DNA of 33,981 nucleotides from JBOHTO01 sp050733695 (GCA_050733695.1 JBOHTO010000164.1:1-33981); one strand, 5' to 3'. Counted from the stretch's first letter, positions 8,257 through 16,656 are shown. Numbers and translations: made by a program. Notes: generated by a model not told the origin, from the sequence alone.

Positions 8257-8715
8257 CTACTTCCCCATGCGGCGCTTGAGCTCGGCAAGCTTGCGCACCG
8301 CTTCCGCCTCCCGCGCCGCCCGGCCCCCCCGTCGCCCGAGTGCCTCGAGCTCGTCACGCAGGCGGCTGCTGCCCTCATCGCCCACCGGAGGCATCGCGCC
8401 CGCAGCGCCCGTACCGTTGCCGATGGTCGCGCGCAGCTCGCCCGCCATCGCATCCACCTCACCTTCGGCGAGCATGAGTTCCGCCTCCTGGGCACCGCGC
8501 TTCCGCTCGAGTACGGCGACGCGATCCTCGTGCTGTCGTTCGAACCGCTCTGCCACGGTCACCGTTTCGGCATCCCGTATGCTCGCGGCGAGGCCCTTGC
8601 GGCGCCGGACCGTCTCCAGCTCTCGCCGCTCGGTCGCGAGGCGCGCGCGTGTCGCTTCCAGCCCGGCCCGCAGTTCGGATAGCCCGACGCGAGCGAGCGC
8701 CAGCGTCTCCTTCAT
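8257..8715 (-). CDS. coiled-coil protein of unknown function
   Basis: A 152-residue charged protein dominated by Ala, Arg, Glu and Leu in heptad-like spacing (about residues 5-100, then again near 120-150), so mostly coiled coil with a Gly/Pro-rich break (GNGTGAAGAMPPVGDEG). There is no signal peptide or membrane segment; a cytoplasmic location is likely. I chose the ATG at 8715 (MKETLALAR); a GTG at 8748 in the same frame would add 11 basic residues. Its stop lies next to the probable start of the Omp85-like gene, so the two appear to form one transcription unit. I do not recognise the family. The overall look recalls PspA-like or structural coiled-coil proteins, but no motif proves either. 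Confidence 0.6.
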   Translation of the reverse strand: MKETLALARVGLSELRAGLEATRARLATERRELETVRRRKGLAASIRDAETVTVAERFERQHEDRVAVLERKRGAQEAELMLAEGEVDAMAGELRATIGNGTGAAGAMPPVGDEGSSRLRDELEALGRRGGRAAREAEAVRKLAELKRRMGK

Positions 8716-8841
8716 CCGCGCGCGAGCGCGCCTGTCAGCTCCCGGCACGACGCCGGGCAGATCCCCACGCGTGACTGAAAGAAAGGGGACGCGAGGGACA
8801 CACGTGAGAGAGGGACAGCGGGGGTGACAGTGAGCAGGCTG

Positions 8842-9006
8842 CTACGACTTGCGCGCCGTTCGCGGGTACGCCGCGCTGATCACGCGCTCGACTTTCTCCG
8901 ACTGGCACCTGGGACAGGTCGCGTGCGCCGAGTCGTGGTCGGTTATCTTTTCCCGAAGAATGAAATCCTCGCCACAGGACCGGCAATGATAGTCGTAGGT
9001 CGGCAT
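8842..9006 (-). CDS. FmdB-family zinc ribbon protein
   Basis: A 54-residue protein starting MPTYDYHCRSCGEDF, with paired cysteines CRSC (8-11) and CPRC (about 34-37) that should hold one zinc ion. This is the short FmdB-type zinc ribbon named as a putative regulatory protein; its true role is not settled. The start at 9006 is fixed by a strong ribosome site, GGAGGAG, 5 bases before the ATG; the open frame further upstream to 9087 lacks one and overlaps the neighbouring gene. It is divergent from the hydrolase gene at 9081. Confidence 0.85.
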   Translation of the reverse strand: MPTYDYHCRSCGEDFILREKITDHDSAHATCPRCQSEKVERVISAAYPRTARKS

Positions 9007-9080
9007 CTTGCTCCTCCCGAATGGGTGCGCTGGATGTGAACGATACTGGATCGACGCACACGCCCGCAACCTGACCTCTG

Positions 9081-9878
9081 ATGCCATCTCCGACCGCGGC
9101 AGACAGACCTCTTGTGGCCGTCACCGCAACCACGGAAATGTCCGCGGACCTCCTCCGCGTGCGTGTGAACGATAGTTATATCCGGTCGCTGGAACAGGCC
9201 GGCCTCACACCGCTTGTCATCCCCCCGCTCACGGACCTAGCGGCTGCTGAAGTTGCACTCCGGCCGTTTCACGGCCTCGTCCTGACAGGCGGCGAGGACG
9301 TCGAGCCCGCATTCTATGGCGCCCAGCGGCATCCGGCGTGCAAACCCGGTAACAGCATACGCGACGCCTGGGAGCGCGCGCTGGTCTCCGAGGCACGCGT
9401 GCGGCTGCTGCCAGCCCTGGCCATCTGCCGCGGGGCGCAGATACTCAACGTCGCCCTCGGCGGCACGCTCGTGCAGGACATTCCGAGCCAGTGCACGGGC
9501 GCACCGGACCACGATCCGGGGGGCGGGCGATTCGGCCGGGTGCACGAAGTAGCGATAGTCGCCGGCTCCGCGCTGGCCGATGCGCTGGGAACGACTGCGA
9601 TGCGCGTGAACTCGGTGCACCATCAGGCACTGGACCGGGTAGCGGCGCCCCTCAGGGTCACCGCGCAGGCGCCGGACGGCATCATCGAAGGCGTGGAGAT
9701 GGACGGCACAGCCGGCGACGGGTGGTGGGCCGTGGGCGTGCAATGGCACCCGGAAGATCTCACCGGCCCTGGTGGCGAGTGCGAGCGTGCGCTGTTTGCG
9801 GCGTTCGCGCGCCAGGCGCGAGCGTTCGCGGCGGGTCTCGGTCGCGGAGTCCGGAGTCGCCGAGTTCATCCGAACTGA
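9081..9878 (+). CDS. class I glutamine amidotransferase-like hydrolase (peptidase C26, PuuD-like)
   Basis: A cytoplasmic hydrolase of the gamma-glutamyl-gamma-aminobutyrate hydrolase family. The catalytic triad is visible: C116 in the nucleophile elbow AICRGAQ, and H223 with E225 in QWHPED. GLVLTGGEDVEP (65-76) and the NSVHHQAL block (177-184) are also typical of this family, which removes gamma-glutamyl groups from small amines. At 265 residues the length is right. No polyamine-degradation genes flank it, so the natural substrate is open. It has no clear ribosome site and sits 74 bases from the divergent FmdB-type gene. Confidence 0.88.
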   Translation: MPSPTAADRPLVAVTATTEMSADLLRVRVNDSYIRSLEQAGLTPLVIPPLTDLAAAEVALRPFHGLVLTGGEDVEPAFYGAQRHPACKPGNSIRDAWERALVSEARVRLLPALAICRGAQILNVALGGTLVQDIPSQCTGAPDHDPGGGRFGRVHEVAIVAGSALADALGTTAMRVNSVHHQALDRVAAPLRVTAQAPDGIIEGVEMDGTAGDGWWAVGVQWHPEDLTGPGGECERALFAAFARQARAFAAGLGRGVRSRRVHPN

Positions 9879-10383
9879 ACGAGCTGTCTTCGCCAAACCC
9901 AAGCGCGACATGGCGGGCTTTGTACCAGAGCTCCGCTCGTACCCCGTCATCTGGTGCTTGCTCGATCTTGCGCGCATCCGTGACGCGGCATGACGCGTCG
10001 AGAAACTCGAATCAGATGCTCTCCCATTCGTCCCGGCTGATGCCGGCTTGGCGGAGAATCCTGGAAAGGAGTGCCACGCCGATATCTGTTTGATGTGGAT
10101 TGGGAACGCGCACGGTGCTGGGCTCACGGATGTGGCTGACGTCGACCCCCACGGGGGGCGAGAGTGGCCCACACGATTCGCATTCTTCGCCCACCGGCCG
10201 CGCCATGGAGCGCTGCACGGGCCATGGATCGATCCTGAAATCGTGAGGTCCCGATCTCCGGACGCGATTGGGTCAAGTAACCGCCATGACGTAAATACCA
10301 AAGCGCTCCCTGCGCTCGAGCCGCCCGTCACCCTGACTTGATCCAGCCCTGTTCGCTCGACGCGTCGGGACCTGCGCCCGACG
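9879..10383. other. 505-bp gene-poor stretch between convergent genes
   Basis: It lies between the hydrolase gene (+) and an unknown gene (-). Apart from the HicA-like fragment at 10012-10218 I see no supported gene. On the minus strand the frame of that fragment continues open after its stop for about 60 codons (FEFLDASCRVTDARK...) antisense to the end of the hydrolase gene, with no start codon. No RNA gene or clear terminator was found. Confidence 0.5.
10012..10218 (-). pseudogene. possible remnant of a hicA-type toxin gene
   Basis: The last 35 or so residues of this 68-codon frame (TVRVPNPHQTDIG, then LLSRILRQAGISRDEW) read like the C-terminal half of HicA mRNA interferases, which end in a VxVP...G.L..ILRQAGIS pattern. 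The N-terminal half does not: the GSH motif with the catalytic histidine is missing, and an in-frame stop lies a short way upstream (near 10280). No HicB partner is visible on either side. This fits a decayed toxin gene, but a chance match of a short stretch cannot be excluded. Confidence 0.35.
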
Positions 10384-11115
10384 CTACGCCGTCAACCGCC
10401 AGCGCGACTCGTCGCGCACCTGCCGCATGAGCCGCTCAGGCGAGCTCACATTGGGGAAGAGCAGCGAGTCGCTGATTGCGTTCAGCGCCAGGCGCAGGCG
10501 CACGAATCGCTCGGCCGCCACGCTGAACAACGTCGTGAGACCGTGCTGCGCCGCGAGTCGGTGATCTGCGGCGAGGCGGAAGCCGCGACTTCCCATCTCG
10601 TCATAGTACTCGATATCGGGTGCACCGCGGCGCCAGCGCCGCTGCTCGACATGATCCGGGAACAGGCCGCTGAGCCACAGGGCGTAGTTGCCGAGGTGGG
10701 CACGCACGAGGAAGCTGCGCTGTGCGTCGGGATCGTCCAGATCCTCGCACAGGCCGGCGATCGTGTCGTACTGCTCATCGTCCGCGTCGCCGATCCGCGT
10801 GGCGCGGCTGCGCAGCCCGAAGTTGAGCAGGATCGAGGCGACGTAGTCGGCAAGCCCGCGATCATCCTCACCCACCCTGCGCAGTGCGTTGCGCACCATC
10901 ACGTATGCGAACAACTGGAACGAGGCGTGCGCGCCCTGCCGCGCTTCTATGAGCGCTGACACGAGACCGGGATCATCCAGCAGCGCGTCGATTCCCTCGT
11001 CGCGCAGCCGCTCCTCCGCCTTCTGGAGCTCGGAGTCGGATCCGCGCGATATCAACCGGAGGACGAGCTGCGCATCATCCCGGCTCAACCGATGCCGGAC
11101 ATTGGCGAGAATCAT
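10384..11115 (-). CDS. protein of unknown function
   Basis: A 243-residue soluble protein with no signal peptide, membrane segment or familiar motif. It is helix-rich, with a hydrophilic N-terminal half (MILANVRHRLSRDDAQLVLRL) and a more conserved-looking middle with WLSGLFPDHVEQR and EYYDEMGSRGFRLA. The start at 11115 is chosen because GGGAGG lies 6 bases before the ATG; the frame runs open to 11223 but the extra 36 residues look non-coding. It lies 121 bases downstream of the M28 lipoprotein gene on the same strand, perhaps in one unit. Its codon pattern matches its neighbours, so I take it as a real gene. Confidence 0.7.
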   Translation of the reverse strand: MILANVRHRLSRDDAQLVLRLISRGSDSELQKAEERLRDEGIDALLDDPGLVSALIEARQGAHASFQLFAYVMVRNALRRVGEDDRGLADYVASILLNFGLRSRATRIGDADDEQYDTIAGLCEDLDDPDAQRSFLVRAHLGNYALWLSGLFPDHVEQRRWRRGAPDIEYYDEMGSRGFRLAADHRLAAQHGLTTLFSVAAERFVRLRLALNAISDSLLFPNVSSPERLMRQVRDESRWRLTA

Positions 11116-11236
11116 CTGACCTCCCTCTGTCGCCTCTACACCAGCGCCCCTCGGGAGTGCCCGGGCGGGGTTGCTGGCCGTGGCCATCTGGCTGACGACC
11201 AAGACCGCGCCGCGTAAACCCATCCGCGCGAAGCTT

Positions 11237-12799
11237 CTAGCGCGGGCGCGTCCTGCGGTTACCGAGCGCGATACCGATGTCGTACAGCAGTGCCCCCACG
11301 CGCGCCATCTTGTCGTAGTCGATCTTCCCCACCTCGTCGCTCACCTTGTGGTAGTCGTCGTGCAAACCGCTGGTGAAGAACACGACCGGGATGCCTCGAA
11401 CGGCGTAGTTGTAGTGGTCGCTGCGGAAGTAGATCCGCTCCGGATGCGTGGCTGAGTCCCATTCGCGATTGAATGCGAACGGAGTCGCAAGGGCGGCATT
11501 GACGGAATCGACGATCGTCCCGAGGACCATGCTCTGTCCCTCCGGCGCCGCCTCGGGCCCCACGATGTACAGCGAGTCGGGCGAGTTGCGTCCGATCATG
11601 TCCGCGTTGATCTGCGCCACGATCGAGTCGAGGGGAACCGTGGGGTGTGCGGTGAACCAGGACGACCCCAGGAGTCCCTTCTCCTCGGCGGAATGCCAGA
11701 CGAAGAGCACGGAACGGCGGGGACGGTCTGGCGCGGCGGCAATGGCCTTTGCGACCGCGAGCTGCGTCACCGAACCCGAGCCATCGTCGTCGGCACCGTT
11801 GCCGATGGAGTCACCGTTCACGGGCGGCTGTATCCCGATGTGATCGAGGTGCGAGCCGAAGGCCACATAGCTCTCGTTGTACGCCGGATCGCCGCCTCGG
11901 ACGACGGCAACGACATTGTAGCCCGTGATGTCCTGGCGTTCCACGTCGACGCGGGCGTCGAAGGTGCGACCCTCGAGTACCTGTGGTCGGTCATCCTCGG
12001 GCCAGCCTGCCGGAAGAAGCGGCGAGCCCGGAGCCGGAATCCCCAGGATGATCATGGGCAACTGCCGCAGGCTGTCGGGCACCTCCGGCGTCGGCGACGG
12101 GGGCGTGATGGTAGTCAGAAGCTGCGCGACGTTCTCCTCGAACTCCTCGCCGAACTCTCCTGTCAGCATGATGATGATCGCCGCCGGCCCCCGGGCCACG
12201 AGCTGACCGATCCGTTCGCCGATCATCGCCTGGGATTGGAGCATCGCCCGGCGCGCAGAGTCGACGCCCGCAGGCGCTCCGTTCACGATCACGACCGCCT
12301 TTCCGGCGACGTCGAGGCCGGCAAGATCGTCGCGTCCCAGTTCGGGAATGGAGACACCGTATCCGGCGAAGACGAGGTCGCCCCGGGCTCGCAGTCGCGG
12401 AGACGGCGCACCGGGTCCGAGCGTGAGCAGCGGGAGCGCACTCGCGCCGATGGCGATTCTGGTTTCGCCACCTGGTCGCGCCACCGCGATCCTCGTTGCG
12501 GGGCCGAAGGCCCGGCGCACGAGCGGAACGAGCTGATAGAATCCGCTGTCGCCCGCCGGTTCGATCCCGGCCGCATCTGACAGGCGCTCGACCAGGAATC
12601 GCGCGCCCCGCAGCTCGCCGGGCGTCCCGGTCTCTCGCCCACGGAACGAGTCCGACGCGAAGATGACGAGGTCGCGTCGCAGCGCCTCACTCGTGATCGG
12701 CGACGCGCCTGGGGGCACCGGAGACGGCGACGGCGGACCGCCTGCCGGGGGCGAGCAGGCAGCCGCCAGCAGGGCGACGGCGAACGGGGTACGACGCAT
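11237..12799 (-). CDS. M28-family zinc peptidase, predicted lipoprotein
   Basis: Predicted aminopeptidase-like zinc enzyme anchored by lipid. The N-terminus MRRTPFAVALLAAAC gives a lipobox with C15, followed by a Pro/Ser-rich spacer. Residues about 140-290 form a protease-associated-type insert. The M28 ligands follow: H317 (GSHLDHIG), D337/D338 (GADDDGSGS), the E372-E373 pair (SAEEKG), D400 (NADMIG) and H484 (DDYHKVSDE). At 520 residues it is of normal length for this group. It differs from the secreted PSMA-like peptidase near the left edge in having no dimerisation domain. It is divergent from the GT4 gene, with 137 bases between. Confidence 0.9.
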   Translation of the reverse strand: MRRTPFAVALLAAACSPPAGGPPSPSPVPPGASPITSEALRRDLVIFASDSFRGRETGTPGELRGARFLVERLSDAAGIEPAGDSGFYQLVPLVRRAFGPATRIAVARPGGETRIAIGASALPLLTLGPGAPSPRLRARGDLVFAGYGVSIPELGRDDLAGLDVAGKAVVIVNGAPAGVDSARRAMLQSQAMIGERIGQLVARGPAAIIIMLTGEFGEEFEENVAQLLTTITPPSPTPEVPDSLRQLPMIILGIPAPGSPLLPAGWPEDDRPQVLEGRTFDARVDVERQDITGYNVVAVVRGGDPAYNESYVAFGSHLDHIGIQPPVNGDSIGNGADDDGSGSVTQLAVAKAIAAAPDRPRRSVLFVWHSAEEKGLLGSSWFTAHPTVPLDSIVAQINADMIGRNSPDSLYIVGPEAAPEGQSMVLGTIVDSVNAALATPFAFNREWDSATHPERIYFRSDHYNYAVRGIPVVFFTSGLHDDYHKVSDEVGKIDYDKMARVGALLYDIGIALGNRRTRPR

Positions 12800-12898
12800 G
12801 GATACTCCGTGAAAGGCGTAGCGAGTGCGACGGTGCGCGGCGGCTCGCGCAGCGCTCGTGGACGCTAACGAGCAGCAGGGACCGGAGCAAGCGAGCGA

Positions 12899-12928
12899 TT
12901 GCCTTTCGGTCGCGCTACACGCAACTTG
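12899..12928 (+). promoter_or_regulatory. candidate promoter TTGCCT-N17-CAACTTG
   Basis: TTGCCT (12899-12904) is followed after 17 bases by CAACTTG (12922-12928), which ends 8 bases before the ATG at 12937. The geometry repeats that of the box before the first M28 peptidase gene. The first base of the -10-like box is C, not T, so the call is weak. Confidence 0.3.
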
Positions 12929-12936
12929 CGCCCGAC

Positions 12937-14034
12937 ATGCCCGTGCGCGTCCTCCACGTAGATTCCGGCCGCGACTGGCGCGGCGGGCAGCGCCAGGTAT
13001 TCCTGCTCGCAGAGGGACTGCGCGCTTCGGGCTACGAGCCGCTCGTCGTCGCTCCTCCCGGTTCGCCGCTACTGCACCGACTGCGCGCGGCCGGGCTCGC
13101 TGCAGCAGGCGTCAGAATGCGCGGCGAATGGGATCTGCCTGCCGCACGCCGTATCCGCCGTCTCGCGACAACATGGCGACCGGACATCGTGCACGCGCAC
13201 GACGCGCGCGCGCATGCGCTCGCGCTCGCCGCGCTCCTCGCGCGCGAGACGCCGCTGGTCGTCACGCGCCGCGTGACCTTCGCGCCCAGCTCCGCCGGAC
13301 TGAAGTACGGACGGCGCGTCGCGCGCTTCATCGCCATCTCCCACGCCGTCCGCGACGCAATGGTCGACGGCGGGATTTACCCGGATCGCATCTCCGTGGT
13401 CCACTCGGGCGTGCCGATCCCCACCGTTACGTCGGCGCGGGACTGGCGCGCCGAATGCGGCTGGCCGCCAGACGCGGTGATCTGTGGCATCGTCGGCGCA
13501 ATGAGCGCGGAAAAGGGCGTCGAGCTCCTGGGCGATGTGGCCCGGCGGATGCCGCCCGACGCGTGCGCCCTTGCGCGGCTCGTCTTTCTCGGCGGACGCG
13601 GCGAAGGGCGTTGCACGGTTGGCGGAATGGAGAGCTACCGCGCCGGTTTCGTGGACGAGGTGCACGCTGCCATGGCGGGCCTCGATCTGCTCTGGCACCC
13701 TGCGCGTGCCGAGGGCCTGGGAACGGCCGTGATCGACGCCATGGCGCTTGGCGTGCCACCCATAGCATTCGCGGTTGGCGGCCTTCCCGAACTGATCGAA
13801 CACGAGCGCAACGGAATTCTGGTAACCGCCGGCGACACGGCCGGCTTCGCGCGCGCGGTTGCGCGTCTCGTTGTCGACCGCGATGCGCGATCCCATCTGG
13901 CCGCAGCCGGTCCGGCGAGGGCCGCGGGTTTCGGTGTCGGCCCGATGGTCGATGGAACCGACGGCGTCTATCGCTCGTTGCTCGGCCCGGGGACGGCCGA
14001 AGCCGGATTGAACCCGTCCCGGCCATCGGGGTAA
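12937..14034 (+). CDS. GT4-type glycosyltransferase
   Basis: A cytoplasmic or membrane-associated GT-B-fold sugar transferase. The N-terminal acceptor domain opens VRVLHVDSGRDWRGGQRQVFLLAEGL with the glycine-rich loop of GT4 enzymes, and IVHAHDARAHALA follows. The C-terminal donor domain carries HPARAEGLGTAVIDAMALGVPPIA, an EX7E-like motif (the second acid is D), and GGLPELI. At 365 residues the length is normal. A GT2 gene and a DUF3108 gene follow on the same strand, so a role in making a surface glycan or glycolipid is likely; the donor and acceptor cannot be read from sequence. Confidence 0.85.
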   Translation: MPVRVLHVDSGRDWRGGQRQVFLLAEGLRASGYEPLVVAPPGSPLLHRLRAAGLAAAGVRMRGEWDLPAARRIRRLATTWRPDIVHAHDARAHALALAALLARETPLVVTRRVTFAPSSAGLKYGRRVARFIAISHAVRDAMVDGGIYPDRISVVHSGVPIPTVTSARDWRAECGWPPDAVICGIVGAMSAEKGVELLGDVARRMPPDACALARLVFLGGRGEGRCTVGGMESYRAGFVDEVHAAMAGLDLLWHPARAEGLGTAVIDAMALGVPPIAFAVGGLPELIEHERNGILVTAGDTAGFARAVARLVVDRDARSHLAAAGPARAAGFGVGPMVDGTDGVYRSLLGPGTAEAGLNPSRPSG

Positions 14035-14162
14035 CAACCAATACAGTAGCCCGGCAGCCGCGCGCACAGCATCTTGTTGTGGTTCGCGCGCTTGCCGATC
14101 CAGATGTGTGGATTCCGGCGGCGGTCGCACCTTGACGCCGCCGTGTCCCTACCCGGAAATGC

Positions 14163-14909
14163 ATGTATCTCTTCTGCGTACCCGTCTACAACGAGGCACC
14201 CACGATCGGCCTGCTGCTCTGGCGCCTGCGCAAGGTGTTCCAGGAGTTCTCGCGCGAATACGAGGTCATCGTATTCGACGATGGCAGCACCGACGGCACA
14301 CGTGATCGGCTCACGCCTTACACCGAAGTACTTCCGCTCACACTGCTCGGCGGCGACAAGCGGGTCGGGTATGCCGGGGCACTGAACGCTCTCTGTATTG
14401 CTGCATCGCGCCGCACCAGATATCCGCGGCGCGACGCGATGGTTGTGCTTCAGGGCGACTTCACCGATCAGCCGGAGCATCTGCCGGAGCTGGTGAAGCG
14501 CTTCGAGGGTGGCGCTGACTTGGTCATAGGCGAACGGGCGACTTCCGCGACCGATCCATCGCCTGTTCGACGCCTCAACCGTATTGCACCCTGGGTCATC
14601 CGACCGTTTGTCAGCGTGCCCGGCGTCAGCGATCCATTCAGCTCGCTCCGACTGTTCCGGATCGCCGTGGTCCGCGACATGCTAAGGGAGTCAGGAGACG
14701 CACCGCTGCTGAGCCGCGACGGCTGGGCGGCCAACCTCGAGCTTCTCGTGCGTGCGTCGGATCACGCCCGGCGCATCGAGACCGTTACGCTCGAGCGTCG
14801 TTACGACCTGAGACCGCGAGCCAGCCGCGTCCGGCCACTGGCTGACGCCATGAACATTTACCGATACGGCCTGGCAGCGAAGGCCAGCCGAGAGAGTGTG
14901 ACATCATGA
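14163..14909 (+). CDS. GT2-type glycosyltransferase
   Basis: A GT-A-fold transferase resembling dolichol-phosphate-mannose-synthase-type GT2 enzymes. The family opening CVPVYNEAPTIGLLLWRLR is at residues 5-23, FDDGSTDGT binds the nucleotide, and QGDFTDQPEHLPELV carries the metal-binding acidic motif. There is no C-terminal membrane segment, so it is a soluble catalytic domain of 248 residues. Its TGA overlaps the ATG of the DUF3108 gene (ATGA at 14906-14909), a sign of coupled translation. It is separated from the GT4 gene by 128 bases without a clear feature. Confidence 0.85.
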   Translation: MYLFCVPVYNEAPTIGLLLWRLRKVFQEFSREYEVIVFDDGSTDGTRDRLTPYTEVLPLTLLGGDKRVGYAGALNALCIAASRRTRYPRRDAMVVLQGDFTDQPEHLPELVKRFEGGADLVIGERATSATDPSPVRRLNRIAPWVIRPFVSVPGVSDPFSSLRLFRIAVVRDMLRESGDAPLLSRDGWAANLELLVRASDHARRIETVTLERRYDLRPRASRVRPLADAMNIYRYGLAAKASRESVTS

Positions 14910-15682
14910 TGATATCAGCGAACCTGCTCGCGGTGGTCGTCGCCCTCACGGCCCCCGGGCTCGAGAGCTCCGACTACGATGTTCCTTTCGGCGTCGGAGA
15001 GCGGCTGGAGTACGACGTGAAGTTCGGCCCGATTCGCGTGGGTTCCGGCAGCATGGAAGTCGAGGGCATCGAGACCGTCCGTGGACGCGAAGCGTGGCAT
15101 ACGCGCTTTCGCGTCAAGGGCGGTACGTTCTTCTACAAGGTCGACGATGTCCTGGAGAGCTGGATCGACACCGAATCATTCGAATCGCTCCGTTTCGTCC
15201 AGGACTTCCAGGAGGGAGGACGCACGCGAGAGAAGCGCTACGAGATCTTCCCCGACCGGGCCATGTACATCGAGATCGGTCAGGACGAGCGACAACCGTC
15301 CGTGCAGAACCCGCTGGATGACGGTTCGTTTCTCTACTTCATCCGCACGGTTCCGCTCGAAGTTGGCGAGACCTATTCCTACAATCGCTACTTCAAGCCC
15401 GACAGAAATCCTGTCACCGTCAGGGTTCTGCGACGTGAACGCATCGAGGTCCCGGCCGGAACCTTCGATGCCATCGTCGTGCAGCCCATCATCAAGGCGA
15501 AGGGCATCTTCTCGGAAGACGGTCAGGCGCAGATATGGCTGTCCGACGATGACAAGCGCATCATGCTCCAGATGAAGTCGAAGTTATCGTTCGGCTCCCT
15601 CAACCTGTATCTGACATCGTACCGTCCATCCCCGGCCACCGCCACGACAACGAACGGCACCGCGAGCGCGAACCCGGAATAG
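14906..15682 (+). CDS. DUF3108 protein, probably exported
   Basis: A 258-residue protein of the DUF3108 type: after a short hydrophobic N-terminus (MMISANLLAVVVALTAPG, a weak signal peptide) comes PFGVGERLEYDVKFGPIRVG, then alternating strands with RFRVKGG, VDDVLESWID and a late WLSDDDKRIMLQMKS block. The family is predicted to be a periplasmic beta-rich domain of unknown role. The tail (SPATATTTNGTASANPE) is low-complexity. It is coupled by a 4-base overlap to the GT2 gene, so it may take part in assembly or export of the same glycan; that is inference. Confidence 0.82.
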   Translation: MMISANLLAVVVALTAPGLESSDYDVPFGVGERLEYDVKFGPIRVGSGSMEVEGIETVRGREAWHTRFRVKGGTFFYKVDDVLESWIDTESFESLRFVQDFQEGGRTREKRYEIFPDRAMYIEIGQDERQPSVQNPLDDGSFLYFIRTVPLEVGETYSYNRYFKPDRNPVTVRVLRRERIEVPAGTFDAIVVQPIIKAKGIFSEDGQAQIWLSDDDKRIMLQMKSKLSFGSLNLYLTSYRPSPATATTTNGTASANPE

Positions 15683-15723
15683 CCGCCCGCGAGGCGGACC
15701 TGGATCGCGTCCGCACCGTTCCA

Positions 15724-16656
15724 GTGGCGCGGCGCCCGAACATGGTCGCGCCGGCGGAGTTCGCACGGCTGCCAGCGGGCGATCGCTCTCTGTCGGCCTT
15801 TCTCGACGCACTTCCGGACGTCCTGGCTGCGCGCGACTTCAAGCGAGTCGTGGCTGCCATTGTTGCCGCCGCACGCCATGGACGTGGCGTGGTCGCGATG
15901 CTCGGCGGCCACATCGTCAAGACCGGAGTTGCACCGCTTCTGATCGAGCTGGTGCAGCGCGGCGTCATCACGCACATCGCCATGAACGGCTCCGCCGCGA
16001 TTCACGACTACGAGATCGCGCGCTTCGGCGCAACGTCCGAGGACGTGGCCGCGGGTCTGAGTGATGGAACGTTCGGAATGGCCGAGGAGACCGGACGCGG
16101 CATGAACGACGCGTTTGTCTCCGGCATGGCCGAGGGACTCGGCATGGGGGAATCCCTGGCGGTCGCCCTCATGCGAGAAGAGCTCGCCGAGCCCGGGCTA
16201 TCTCTGCTCCTCGCCGCGCACCATGCGGGAACAACGCTCACCGTGCATGCTGCGATCGGCGCGGAGATCATCCACCAGCATCCGTCGGCGAGCGGCGCCG
16301 CGATTGGCGACACCAGTCACCGCGATTTCCGGCGCCTCGCCGCTTCTCTCCCCGACCTGCACGAGGGAGGCGTCGTGCTGAACCTGGGAAGCGCCGTGAT
16401 CATGCCCGAGGTTTTTCTCAAGGCGCTCACGATCGCTCGCAACCTCAATGACGGCTGCCCGCAGCGTTTCGTCGCGTGCGATCTGGACATGAAACGACAC
16501 TACCGTCCGCGCGTGAACGTGGTTCAGCGGCCCACTGCCGGCGGCGGCGCCGGCTACGAGATCACGGGACATCACGAGATCATGATCCCGCTGCTTGTGT
16601 GGGCCGTGCTGGAGCGGCTCGGGGACGCGGAGGATGAGCGGATCGAATCGGCCTGA
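15724..16656 (+). CDS. deoxyhypusine-synthase-like protein
   Basis: A 310-residue protein with the nucleotide-binding body of the deoxyhypusine synthase superfamily: AMLGGHIVKTGVAPLLIELV, then THIAMNGSAAIHDYEIA, GATSEDVAAG and DGTFGMAEETG. True deoxyhypusine synthase joins a spermidine-derived group to a lysine of eIF5A using an active-site lysine in a KHH motif. Here the corresponding C-terminal region reads EITGHHEIMIPLL, and I see no such lysine, so a different reaction is likely. The start is uncertain: GTG 15724 is used, but upstream in-frame residues (ADLDRVRTVP) look like part of the family N-terminus, so it may begin at a CTG at 15700. It follows the DUF3108 gene by 41 bases. Confidence 0.72.
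   Translation: MARRPNMVAPAEFARLPAGDRSLSAFLDALPDVLAARDFKRVVAAIVAAARHGRGVVAMLGGHIVKTGVAPLLIELVQRGVITHIAMNGSAAIHDYEIARFGATSEDVAAGLSDGTFGMAEETGRGMNDAFVSGMAEGLGMGESLAVALMREELAEPGLSLLLAAHHAGTTLTVHAAIGAEIIHQHPSASGAAIGDTSHRDFRRLAASLPDLHEGGVVLNLGSAVIMPEVFLKALTIARNLNDGCPQRFVACDLDMKRHYRPRVNVVQRPTAGGGAGYEITGHHEIMIPLLVWAVLERLGDAEDERIESA

Noticed and set aside
8741..8757. Hairpin CCCGGC-ACGAC-GCCGGG
   Set aside because: A 6-bp GC stem with no T-run on either strand, at the 5' end of the coiled-coil gene; too short to call a terminator or operator.
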